23,016 nt of DNA from Amphimedon queenslandica. Its lineage: Eukaryota > Porifera > Demospongiae > Haplosclerida > Niphatidae. The stretch lies in NCBI RefSeq assembly GCF_000090795.2, contig NW_003546259.1, positions 386,661 to 409,676 of the forward strand, written 5' to 3'. The translations under genes and the position numbers were made by a program. This document shows, one piece after another, positions 1-8,759 of the stretch. How positions within the stretch are numbered: position 1 is the stretch's first letter; each line of letters begins with the position of its first letter. A model generated the notes under the pieces. The model saw only the letters and a program-made list of their open reading frames with translations, was not told the origin of the DNA and ran no database searches.

Positions 1-651
1 TGAGAATGGTGATCCAATGTGCCACGTTTCTCTCCTTTCCCGTTCTTCCAATTACAAAATCCTGTCACAGTTAAACAGGGATCACAGCTTACTCCAAAAA
101 AGCGACATGGAAAGCAGTATACAAGTTCCTTCTTTACAAAATACTCCAACCATTCAAAATGATTGTACCAGTTGGGAGGAAAAGACCGTTTAGAAGAGCC
201 ACACATTTTTGAAGGATAGGACGATAATATAGGACGAACTGGTTTATCAGTCTTACACTGTTCAATATCGCATGGCAATACAGCACTAGTCGATGATTAC
301 AATGAAGCAACAGAACCTTGAGAAAGGGAGACAGTGTTAGTAGAAGAAAAATTTAGAGAAGAGTTAAAAGTAGTGGAACTGTCACAATAATCACTAGTAC
401 CTATAAAACCATGCATAAAAAATCAGTTAATTAATTCATTATTTTGTTTATTTAAGGCCATGTGCCACCAGCTCTGTGGTGAATGGACTTCAATGATGTG
501 TTTAATATATCTTACATGATTAATTGACAATCTACCTACCTCTTTGAGTATTATCAGATTCAGATAATGATCCTGATTCAGTTGCCATAGTAGGCCGTTT
601 TGGGTTTGAGGAGAAAAATGAAAGCACTGAAGCTTGTCTTTTGCTTGCCAT
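1..651 (-). pseudogene. hAT-family transposase with TTF-type zinc finger (ZMYM1-like), 5' part, partial
   Basis: This is the N-terminal part of a hAT DNA transposase of the TTF/ZMYM type, which would bind transposon ends and catalyse excision. It continues beyond the left edge. Exon 1 is 651-540, starting at ATG 651-649 (MASKRQASVLSFF). The intron is 539-401 (GTAGGT donor, TTTTATAG acceptor on the minus strand). Exon 2 is 400-1. Exon 1 leaves phase 1 and exon 2 stays in frame, which supports the intron. After a Ser/Thr-rich linker comes the TTF zinc-finger signature: FPPNWYNHFEWLEY, then YCFPCRFFG, then TVTGFCNWK and GTLDHH, at about positions 182 down to 1. An in-frame TAA at 299-297 lies in the linker, so this copy is probably dead, although everything else reads cleanly. 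The dimerisation and catalytic parts would be outside the window. The family call is firm; the exact hAT subfamily is inference. Confidence 0.85.
613..636 (-). other. PCNA-interacting-peptide-like motif in the hAT transposase N-terminus
   Basis: Residues 6-13 of the hAT transposase are QASVLSFF, preceded by KR. This fits the PIP-box consensus Q-x-x-(I/L/M/V)-x-x-F-F exactly, six residues from the start codon. PIP boxes dock proteins on the PCNA sliding clamp. Here the function is inferred from the motif alone. Confidence 0.5.
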
Positions 652-875
652 CTTAACGTGCCTCAACGTGGTTAACTGATTAGTGACTATAAAAACTAAT
701 TAACACTATCATTATGAGATCATAATAACAACAATCAATGACATTATCATTTCAAGATGGTTGACTTCCTCTGCTTATACTGCTGTAGAAAAAAGAATCA
801 AAGGAGTGCCTCTGACTGCCTCAACTTGCATGTGGCTTGATTTGTAAGTAACATTTAAGCTCACAGAATCAGGTG

Positions 876-915
876 AGGCATTGCCCCTGCATGCCTCACC
901 CTGCCTACGCCTATG
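876..915 (-). repeat. Probable terminal inverted repeat of the hAT element
   Basis: Read on the minus strand from 915, the sequence begins CATAGGCGTAGGCAGGG and continues into a short GC-rich palindrome around 876-902 (GGTGAGGCA facing TGCCTCACC). Ends of the CAGxGGCGTAGxCAGG type are typical of hAT elements. This one lies about 260 bp upstream of the transposase ATG in the right orientation to be its 5' end. The partner end is outside the window, so the terminus and target duplication cannot be verified. Confidence 0.5.
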
Positions 916-1676
916 AATACAGGCCAACTACGCAGCTGTAAAATGTCGGCCATGCTTCTATGAATATCATTATAAAGCGTCATGAGTGACGTATACCTAC
1001 ATTTTTCAAATTCCAAGCGGCTGGTGTCAAACTCAGGATATAGTATATTTTATTATTTCTTTCCTTCGTTAGAGAAGAGGAAAGAAATTAAGAGATTGTC
1101 ATTACTGTGTTACAGTTTCTAGAGTCGATGTACCATTACCTGTTGTGCATGTAAGTTCCTCTTCAATAATTTTTAGTGAGCACCAATTTAAAATACATAT
1201 TAATTAAGCAGAATTTGCATGCATTTTGACTCAAACCTAGTTACTTCTATTGTGCCTATTTGGGTAATCTCCTACCTAATAGATAATTTTTAAAGGAGTG
1301 TCTGACTTGTGATACCCCCATGTTTGTGTTTACATATCCACAGTACACAAATTTAGATTTTGGGTATTGTTGATAAAATTTTTCTTCAAGTGTGCCAAAA
1401 AACTTCAAAGGTGATTTCTCCGGTGTAATTGTGGATCATCCAGTGTAAAACAGAAGTGTAATGTGTACAAGGAGCGGGTGGGGTTATGTCCTTGTAATGG
1501 CTGACTATTTATATTTGTAGATTAATTTTGGAATGAGTTTTAGGATGTAAAAATGGCTACTTTGTGATAATCACCATGCTCCATGCTGCAAAATCACAGA
1601 TTATAGGAGCGTCAGCAGTTACACTGTCCCTCATTACATATATCTGTTTTAAAGAGCTACTGTAATGTGATCTTTT
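916..1676. other. Non-coding stretch without recognised features
   Basis: AT-rich sequence between the hAT element and the 1677 MITE. I see no open frame with recognisable protein content and no RNA gene. Confidence 0.5.
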
Positions 1677-2085
1677 CAGACCTGGGGTCAATTACAATTG
1701 TAATTAAAATTGAAGGGTCAATTACAATTACAATTGTGTAATTGTAATTGAGCTTCAGCTTACGTAATTAAAGTTTCAGTTATATTTGACTTAACTAACT
1801 ACAGAATGTACAGATACACAAAGAAATGTCTTTAATGTACTCTAGTGTGTATGGGTTTATTTAATAACTGCAAATCACTACCTGATGTAAATTTTAAGGC
1901 ACAGTGTAAGCACTGCAAAGTATCTTGTTACAATACATGTACATCAAATTGTAATTGTAATTGAAAATGTACTTGAAATTATACTATCATGGTGTAACTG
2001 TGTTTGTAATTGAGCCTATTCCTGCAAAAGGAGTGTAATTGAATGCGTAATTGTAAAAGAGCTTTTGTAATTGACCCCCAGTCTG
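1677..2085. mobile_element. Non-autonomous hAT MITE (409 bp) with 8-bp target duplication
   Basis: The element starts CAGACCTGGGGTCAATTAC and its other end, read from the opposite strand, starts CAGACTGGGGGTCAATTAC. The two are 17/19 identical in place. Flanks are GATCTTTT (1669-1676) and GATCTTTA (2086-2093), 7 of 8 identical, the size expected for hAT insertions. Subterminal regions are rich in ATTACAATT/AATTGTAAT palindromic words, plausibly transposase-binding sites. There is no coding capacity, so it would depend on an autonomous hAT elsewhere. Confidence 0.85.
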
Positions 2086-2854
2086 GATCTTTATATCAGT
2101 AATTTCAATGATTTTGCTAAAAATATCTGTCACTTTAGCTAACCTCAGGCACTATCCATTTAATTTCTTATTGCACATTTTAAATTTATTATATTCTGGT
2201 ATGCAGTAGCTGTAGTCTGGCATACTTTCTTAGGCATACATGTAACATGGGAACAATAGATTATTCATCCATGTCAATTAAAAACCTCAGTTAAAGTTAT
2301 GTTCGTAATACATATTGTCTTCTAACTTTTGAGCAATGCATCAAAATTATGAAACTATACCTTATGTGGTTGCCATTTTGTCATTTAGTGAGGGAAGGAA
2401 GTTATAAAGAAATACTGTAGTTTTTCGTAAATTTAATCAGCGAGTACATTTCAAAAAATTCACTTGTTAAACTGGTCATATCTTCTTAATCAGAAACAGC
2501 TTTTTGTAGATACCACAGACTTGATGGCTATTAAAATAATATATTTGCAATTCTGTCCCATATTTGATCACATAACCACTACTCCTTAAGTGTTACAAAT
2601 GTTAAAGATTCTCATTAACATAAAACTGAAACATAGGGTTGAATGTATTGAGTCTCCTTAATTTCCTTGTAAAGCTACTTTATTTTTTGTAAATAGTTAT
2701 AACATTTTCGGCAAAAATCTATTTGTCTTTACATTTTTCCTTTTCTCATTTCTGTCTGCATACATATTCTGTGCACAGTTTTAAATTTACTCCTAATGCA
2801 GTGTTATATGGCAATGATCCTGCATGTGAGAGATCTCCTAATAGGCTTTTGTAT
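2086..2854. other. Non-coding stretch without recognised features
   Basis: AT-rich sequence between two MITEs. Short open frames occur but show no protein motif or splice context. Confidence 0.5.
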
Positions 2855-3442
2855 CAGGGTTGTTTAATTACAATCATTTTGTATGATTTAAATCATAACA
2901 TTTAAATCATGCTTTAAATCATAACATAAATAAATGACTATAAAATGATGTATATATCATTATTAAACTTTTGTACAATGTTTTCAGTGTTAAACAACTT
3001 CTAATTATTAGCTGAAAAAATTTATGTTCTATTGATTATTGCACCATACCTGGTTGTGCAATCATGTAAATAGCACCATACCTGGTTGTACATTGTATAA
3101 TAGTATAGCATAACTCCAAAAACTTATCTCAGAATAAAATGTGTACTTTAGGTGCAGAAAATCCATCCAGTTTGGAATGATTATGAATGCATAGACACAG
3201 GTAGTGGCAATGGATGAAAGGCAAATTGTAAAAAAATTCCACAAGGTTATTCAAGGTTTTGTTGATTGTATGATTAAGCATTCCAGTGACTGTACACAGG
3301 ATATTGTTATGATAGACCAGGATAATGTGTCTTCTCTTTCCTATTCTGTGATAAATCAGCCATAAATATAAAAATCCGATTTAAATTTTTAAAATCCAAT
3401 TTTTTGATCTTTTTGAAAAAATCTGATTTTTTCTTAACCCTG
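2855..3442. mobile_element. Non-autonomous hAT MITE (588 bp) with GATTTAAATC words
   Basis: The left end is CAGGGTTGTTTAATTAC and the right end read in reverse is CAGGGTTAAGAAAAAATC, so only the outer CAGGGTT is well conserved. Flanks are TTTTGTAT (2847-2854) and TTTTATAT (3443-3450), 7 of 8 identical. Near both ends are repeated words of the form ATTTAAATCAT or AAAATCYRATTT, recalling MITEs built from GATTTAAATC repeats in many animal genomes. Inside lies a 32-bp direct repeat (3041-3093). No coding capacity. Confidence 0.75.
3041..3093 (+). repeat. 32-bp period direct repeat, two copies, inside the MITE
   Basis: GCACCATACCTGGTTGTGCA at 3041 recurs at 3073 with one change (GCA to ACA near its end). 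The spacing is 32 bp. It is probably a replication-slippage duplication within the host MITE. Confidence 0.75.
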
Positions 3443-4114
3443 TTTTATATATACAGTACAGGGCAACAAAAAATAAGTAGCTACTCTACTATTGTGTAGG
3501 TAGTTCGCTGCTTTGTGCATGCGCCAACCCACAAGTGGCAGTAGTGCACATGGTCAGCAGCAGGACAGTAGCTCGACAGTGAATTGAGCAAAGAGCTTCC
3601 TAAACTGCCTTCTATAAGCAGAGAGCAGGTGTAGAGATGAACTTGGTGAGTAAATACAGCCAAGACAAGCATCCTCAAGTCCTTTGAGAGCCTCTAGAGT
3701 GCGTGAGCGCTTGTTACACGGAACACGTGCCTGGGCAGTACCAACAGTACTTCATGGGCATAGTGCAGTGAAGAGTAACGAGGGAATATTACTACTTACG
3801 CACTACCTGTGTCCTCTACTGTTGCTACTTATCTTTTTTTGCATTCTACTGTATATCATATCAAAAAATTAAATATCATTAGTAGCTTTGCATGTCAGGG
3901 AAAAGTTCCACGTTACTGCAGAGTTACTGGCATAAATGTTTCAATGACGGGCCTCTGGGATTCTTAACGAAGATAAATTCTTATTACATTAACACTGAAT
4001 AAGTAATTATTATTGTCACAACAAATGGCCATTTTTAACCTCGTGTTTCAAGGAAGTTTTATCTAAATGAAAAACTATAGCTAGTTATATGACCAAAATG
4101 TTTTATAGTGTCAA
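3443..4114. other. Stretch upstream of the MULE relic; possible 5' part of that element
   Basis: 3480-3790 is less AT-rich than its surroundings and holds overlapping open frames on both strands, none with recognisable content. It could be the untranslated or terminal part of the MULE-like element that follows, but I could not find a terminal repeat shared with the region after 7656. Confidence 0.3.
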
Positions 4115-5917
4115 GTGTTGTGCTCCGTGACTCCATTCTCTTTGTTATTGATTCATACTGAAGAACTAGTACTTTCTGAGGAAGAGGACAATGTTCTAGG
4201 TGCCACTAAAAATATAAAACCCACTCCAGGTGAACCTGATTGCACATTTAGACTGGATACTCCTTGCAGGAGTAATTTGCACATAAATGCTACCAGTAAT
4301 TGCATAGTTGTCACAGAAACTACACAGTTAATCAAATTTGTGGAACAATATTCAATTAGCCAGGAGACCAATTGTCAAGGTAAATTGAAAGTAAACTCGA
4401 TTGAACTGGCAGGCCTGGGGGAGCAGCATCACTCTCTTTTGGCTGTACTAACTGTGTTAGCTGCAATGTCAAATTTGAAACCTCATCTCAGAGGGAGAAT
4501 GGTGATGCTGCTGTTTCTAGAATTTTACAAGTTGTTCCAATTTGTTCCAGAGCATCTTATGCCATATATAAGAAAATGTTTCACCACATCCTTGGAATGC
4601 ATACAGTCAGCAACAGTGATTTTTTTGGGACACTTAAAGAGATGTATGAACATGTGAAGGACATTTTAGATGGCATTTGCTTGGAAGCCAGAAAGGAAAT
4701 GCAAGATTTGGATGAGAAGAAATAAGGAGCTGGAAGAGGGCTGTTACCTGTGGCGATGCGGTGTGGCTCACTAGAGGCAGTTTCAGCCAAAACAGCACAT
4801 ACACTGTCAAATTATTTGACTGGTGCTCTTTTGTACTATTATCACATCTGTCAAAAGGGAAGTGACAATTTGCATCAAGAGAAAGTATATGAAGGTACTT
4901 TAAAAGCAGCAGAAGGTTTCAGTGCTAACGAGGTATTCAAGCTCATGGTCAAGGATTAATTGAATGTGGAATGCCACATTGAAGATGGAGACAGCACATC
5001 TGAGATTGTTGTCTTGAAACATTTCCCACTTTGTCGGGTAATGCGATGTGGCAATAATTTTGCCAAAATCATGCTATAAAGTTAGACAAATTATGTAAAT
5101 GAAAACAAATGACAACTGATGATGGTGTTAAAGTAGAATCCAACTGCAAGGGGAAAAAGCATGCCAAGCATTGTGGTTGCCTTACTGAGAAGTTCATTAG
5201 AAAAGCCAAAGCCTCATTTCAGATGTGGCTTATAAATGCTGGCACAGACCATAATGCTTTCTGAGAGAAATTAATGAACTTGGCATTGCACCACTTTAAG
5301 GATGAACACCAATGGGATTGTGGCCAATGTGATTGTCACCCATTACTAGTGTGTAGCTGTGGTTCTCGTACAGATAAATATAATTTAAAATGCCATGGAA
5401 AACCGTGACCACATTTTGAAGTGTCCTTTTCATACCTCAGGTTACAAGTTACAGTGTCAAAAACGGCAGGTCTGGCTGATGTATTGATTCATCCTGAAAA
5501 AGGTAAAGTCACAACAGACCCTGCTGAACCTTCGCACAATGTGCTTGTTAGGTATACGTCCAAAAATTGGAACCTTGCACGTCTTTACTACCACGTTTCT
5601 ACTAACATAGGTCTCATTCAAGGTTGCATGAGCTATCTTTCTACAAAGCGTTGTCCTCAGTACCACTGAATTCTTGACATCCTTGAGCGGATGTGCCTTC
5701 CTGTTGTTCAGAATCTTAGCTGAATGCAGGTAGATTATATGATATAGGAAGCAAGAATACCAATGTTGCTAAAGCAAGGAGGAAGCTTTATAAGAGTAAG
5801 CGTAAAGTCTTTGAACATCAATGCAGGCAATTGTTTGTAAAAGAGAGTGCAATAAATCATAATTATGGAAGGGATGCATCTAATGAAGAAGTAATTGCAG
5901 ATGCCTCGACTGACAAA

Positions 5918-6160
5918 TGTAAATGTGGCTCAACATACCACAAAAGGACGTCCCACAAGAGTTGTCCACTGAAGAGAACCTGTCATACTGCTACTGGACT
6001 TGATATCTCCTGTGACATCAATGCATCCAAAAGTGATGACAGTGTATCTGAATATGACGATTATTATGACTTCGAATGTTCCCTAAGTGATGAAATGGTT
6101 GTTGAATCTTGTGCATGTTACAATTATCCATCTCACAAATGGGATTGCCCTGATAATGTA
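5918..6160 (+). other. Two CxC-type zinc knuckles in the MULE/OTU relic
   Basis: Within the open frame 5831-6346, CKCGSTYHKRTSHKSCP (codons from 5918) has spacing C-x-C-x5-H-x4-H-x3-C. About 190 bp further on, CACYNYPSHKWDCP repeats the C-x-C-x5-H pattern with a final Cys. Acidic Ser/Asp-rich sequence separates them. The arrangement suggests small metal-binding modules, probably for nucleic-acid binding; function is inferred. Confidence 0.6.
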
Positions 6161-6249
6161 AAAAATAGGAAAAGGGCTATGGATAGTTCACTCACTTCTG
6201 GTGCCTTGTGGATACCACCACTTAAGGAAATGGGTCTGTATTCAACGAA

Positions 6250-6965
6250 AGTCCCTTCTCAATTAGTTCCATCAAAAATTAAAGACCAAAGTACCCCTGC
6301 TTTTGGAAGTGTCATTGTGCTATGCAATGCATCAACTCCTGAATAATTAGGCTCTCCAACTGTATCCACTCCATCTTTTATCCTTGGTAAAAAGCTAGAG
6401 ATATCTGTATCAAAATGCTGTTTGCCATATAATACTCCTGTTCTACCACAAATTCTACGGCAAAGTACTCCTGTGCTGCACATTTCACACACTGTACCAA
6501 CTGTTCATAAAGTAGGCTCACACTCCACATGTACTCCAACTTCTGTCAACAACATGCCGGAGGTACATGTATCTTTAAGTAAGTGCCCTTCACTGTCGAT
6601 GACCCCAGGCCCATCAAAGTTCAATAAGCAAAGTTCGCATATAGCAGTGGCTGAAACAGCCGGCTCTCCTGTACGTATTCCAATTTTGTTGCATAATGAC
6701 CCGTTTTATCCCAACGTACTCCGACATCTATCCACATCACGCAGAGGTACAGGTATCTTTAAGTGCCATTGACCATCAATGACACAGAGTTCATCGAAAT
6801 TAAAAGAGCAGAGTTTCCATATAGCAGTGGCTGAAGAAGTAGGTTCTCCTCTATGCACTCCAAGTTTGTTTCAAAATAAGAAGTTGGAGCTTCCTGTACC
6901 AAGGTGCTTTCTGACCCCTTTTCCATTCAAAATGAAAGACCACACAACTACTGGTGTTGATTGTG
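6250..6965 (+). repeat. Degenerate tandem protein repeats (~60 residues) between zinc knuckles and OTU domain
   Basis: Two units are clear at DNA level: about 6561-6700 and 6745-6880, both starting AGGTACA-GTATCTTTAAGT and offset by 184 bp, falling to 180 bp after a 4-bp indel. In protein they read SKFNKQSSHIAVAETAGSP and SKLKEQSFHIAVAEEVGSP. Weaker copies are recognisable at about 6268 (SKIKDQSTP), 6455 (ILRQSTPVLH) and 6925 (FKMKDHTTTG). The composition (Ser, Thr, Pro, Lys, Gln) suggests an extended linker. The 4-bp indel shifts the frame between copies 3 and 4, one of the breaks of the gene. Confidence 0.65.
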
Positions 6966-7226
6966 CAACTGTTCCTCACAATGACTTTGTGAGTCAAATA
7001 GTAGTAAGAAAATCATTTCACTGTCTTGAATCAGACTGTTTAATTGATGAAGAAAAGATGAAGGGTGCTTCGAAGGTTTTGCATGAAGTGTTACCACCTC
7101 CTTCTACCAACAGAGTTTGGGTACAGAAAGCAGTTGCAATTATATCAAAGCTTTCTGGTATTGCAGTTGTTCAACATGTTGATGCTGTCAAACAGGTTCC
7201 TTGCAGAAAAATAGCTCCTCATATTC

Positions 7227-7656
7227 GGGATTAGATTGTCGGTGATGGGGCATGTTTCTATGGGACAATTTGAAAAGCCAATACTGGTACTGAAGACAAT
7301 CATTTTGCAGTCCATATGTCCTAAATTTACTTTATGCTTGACCCTGCCAATGTTCTTTCCTTTGGTAGACTCATTTGTGTGGGAATTTATTACAATATTG
7401 ATGCATTAAAAGCAGTGAGGAGTCACATAAACTCTATTTAGGAACCTCATGGTCGACTGAATATGAGGTATTTGCAGCTGCCACAATGTTTCAAGTTAAG
7501 ATTATGGTATTTTCAGAATATTATAATTACCGTGATTGGAATACTTACGTGCCTCGGTTCTCTAAAAAAACTTGCATGAGACCCATGAAAGTCATGTTGT
7601 ATCTGTACCTCATTAATTGTAATCACTATGATTTAGTGATACCTGTACTTGATTAG
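7227..7656 (+). pseudogene. OTU-family cysteine protease domain, C-terminal module of the MULE relic
   Basis: OTU proteases are cysteine peptidases that usually cleave ubiquitin chains. The Cys box reads VGDGACFYGTI (Cys codon 7253-7255), matching the D-G-x-C signature, followed by TGTEDNHFAVH. The second half is open: WSTEYEVFAAATMFQV, NYRDWNTYVPRF, and a His box NCNHYDLVIPVLD (His codon 7624-7626) ending at TAG 7654-7656. Both catalytic residues are kept, but stops at about 7234, 7270 and 7321 and a frame change between 7321 and 7440 break the chain. OTU domains occur in several animal transposons, notably Helentron-type elements. Here the neighbour is a MULE-like protein, and the linker repeats run almost up to it, arguing for one polypeptide. 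Confidence 0.75.
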
Positions 7657-7693
7657 AAGCAGTGTAATGACATTTTCGACTTGCTATTTTAGA

Positions 7694-7962
7694 CAGGGGT
7701 GTATCTAGGATTCAATTTTTGGGTGGGCCTTGATCATTTGGGTGTGGTAATTAGTGGGTGTGGTCAACAAGACCTGCATTTAAATTCAAAATTTTGAACA
7801 TTGAAACTGTTAAAATGAGCTCCTTTGTGAATTACAAAGTGTTTGCATAGTCATGCCTCACAGTTTACATCGTCATCCACATGAAAAAGTTGATTTTTAA
7901 TTACTGCACAAAATTTTTGGGTGGGCCTGGCCCACCCAGGCCAACCCCTAGATCTGCCCCTG
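7694..7962. mobile_element. Non-autonomous hAT MITE (269 bp), perfect 8-bp target duplication
   Basis: The ends are CAGGGGTGTATCTAGG and, in reverse, CAGGGGCAGATCTAGG, 13 of 16 identical. The flanks are identical 8-mers ATTTTAGA at 7686-7693 and 7963-7970. Inside, GGGTGGGCC near both ends forms a further imperfect inverted match. The CAGGGGCxGATCTAGG end is typical of hAT MITEs. It sits 38 bp after the stop of the OTU relic, so it inserted into the 3' flank of that element. Confidence 0.92.
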
Positions 7963-7970
7963 ATTTTAGA

Positions 7971-8400
7971 GTGGAATTGTTTAGTTTGATTTTCTTTGGC
8001 TTGAAACAAATTTTGTAACATCATTGTCTTTAATGGTATAATGAATTTTAGTATAATAAATTTATTTTCGTTGATATAGTACAATTATTACTTAAAATAT
8101 TTTAGTTTTATTATTTGTGCATGGTTTAGTTATAGTTAAAGTACAACTGCATCTTGTTTGTTTGTAGTTAATTATTGTATGCTTATCATATTTTGCCACT
8201 TGAGTATGTAAATACTCCCTCTCCCTCTCTGTTGTAGACAAACTGTCTACACTTGTGACATTTGCCTAAACCTTTGCAGCACATTATGCTAATGGCAGTT
8301 TCTGAGAAATGATTTCATTAAAATGCACATTACTAATATACAAACTGGTCATGTACCATACGACATGTAATGACATTATGACAGTTGACTACAGGCTGAC
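7971..8400. other. Non-coding AT-rich stretch
   Basis: This is probably the 3' flank or terminal region of the MULE-like element. It contains CT-rich CTCCCTCTCCCTCT near 8215. I see no gene. Confidence 0.4.
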
Positions 8401-8404
8401 ATTA

Positions 8405-8750
8405 ACTTTTTGGTGTTGTACCATGCATTGGGTGGCAGCTTATTAAAGTTCTAAGAGTGATAAAAGTCTATAAATTTTAATGGTCAATTGCTGTGACAAG
8501 CTTTGGGTGGTAGTTGTTGCTACATTTGACAGAGTGGTTCAGAAACTCTGAATGTAGCTACATGTCGTACAACGCTTTGGGTGGCTGTTGTTTTTGCATT
8601 ATACAGAGTGTCACAATGTGGAAGTGAAACTATGTAAGTAGTACCGTGTGTTATGTGGCAACTTCTGTGTCATATTGAGAGTCACTAATAGTGAAACAAC
8701 ATGCCGTGCCATGCTTTTTGGTGGTGGCTGTTGCATTGTACAGGGAGTAT
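8405..8750 (+). repeat. Degenerate ~75-bp tandem repeat, 4-5 copies
   Basis: A core like TGCTTTGGGTGGCTGTTGTT recurs with its GGTGG at about 8431, 8507, 8580, 8655 (as ATGTGGCAAC) and 8721, giving steps of roughly 76, 73, 75 and 66 bp. Between cores the units share CATTxTACAGAGTG, GTGAAAC and TACCATGC words. Copies are well diverged. Subterminal tandem repeats of this kind are common near ends of large DNA transposons, so this may be the 3' part of the MULE-like element. Confidence 0.65.
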
Positions 8751-8759
8751 AGTAAAATA

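Larger units (their letters stand above)
4115..7656 (+). pseudogene. Mutator-like DDE transposase with zinc knuckles and C-terminal OTU protease, decayed
   Basis: A long gene relic readable only by switching frames. In order: an N-terminal segment with SNCIVVTETTQLIKFVEQ (about 4300-4350) and VNSIELAGLG; a helical segment with LGMHTVSNSDFFGTLKEMYE; a DDE-like core with GDAVWLTRGSFSQN (Asp codon 4755-4757) and IEDGDSTSE (4978-5004); a Cys-rich stretch CGQCDCHPLLVCSCG; DPAEPSHNVLVRYTSK and LYYHVSTNIGLIQ (5518-5620); CxC zinc knuckles; tandem repeats; and an OTU domain. I recognise the front half as an uncharacterised invertebrate family resembling Mutator-like transposases; this is from memory of conserved motifs. 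Breaks include frameshifts near 4440, 4728 and 4818, TAA at 4723-4725 and 4957-4959, and more around 5060-5420 and 7235-7440. The OTU part could be a second gene of the same element rather than a fusion. Confidence 0.72.

Noticed and set aside
2723..2905. 60-codon open frame near the second MITE
   Set aside because: It crosses the MITE boundary at 2855, has no motif, and is likely chance in AT-rich DNA.
8405..8750. CRISPR-like array
   Set aside because: Units are diverged and the whole unit is repeated rather than repeat plus unique spacer; the context is eukaryotic.
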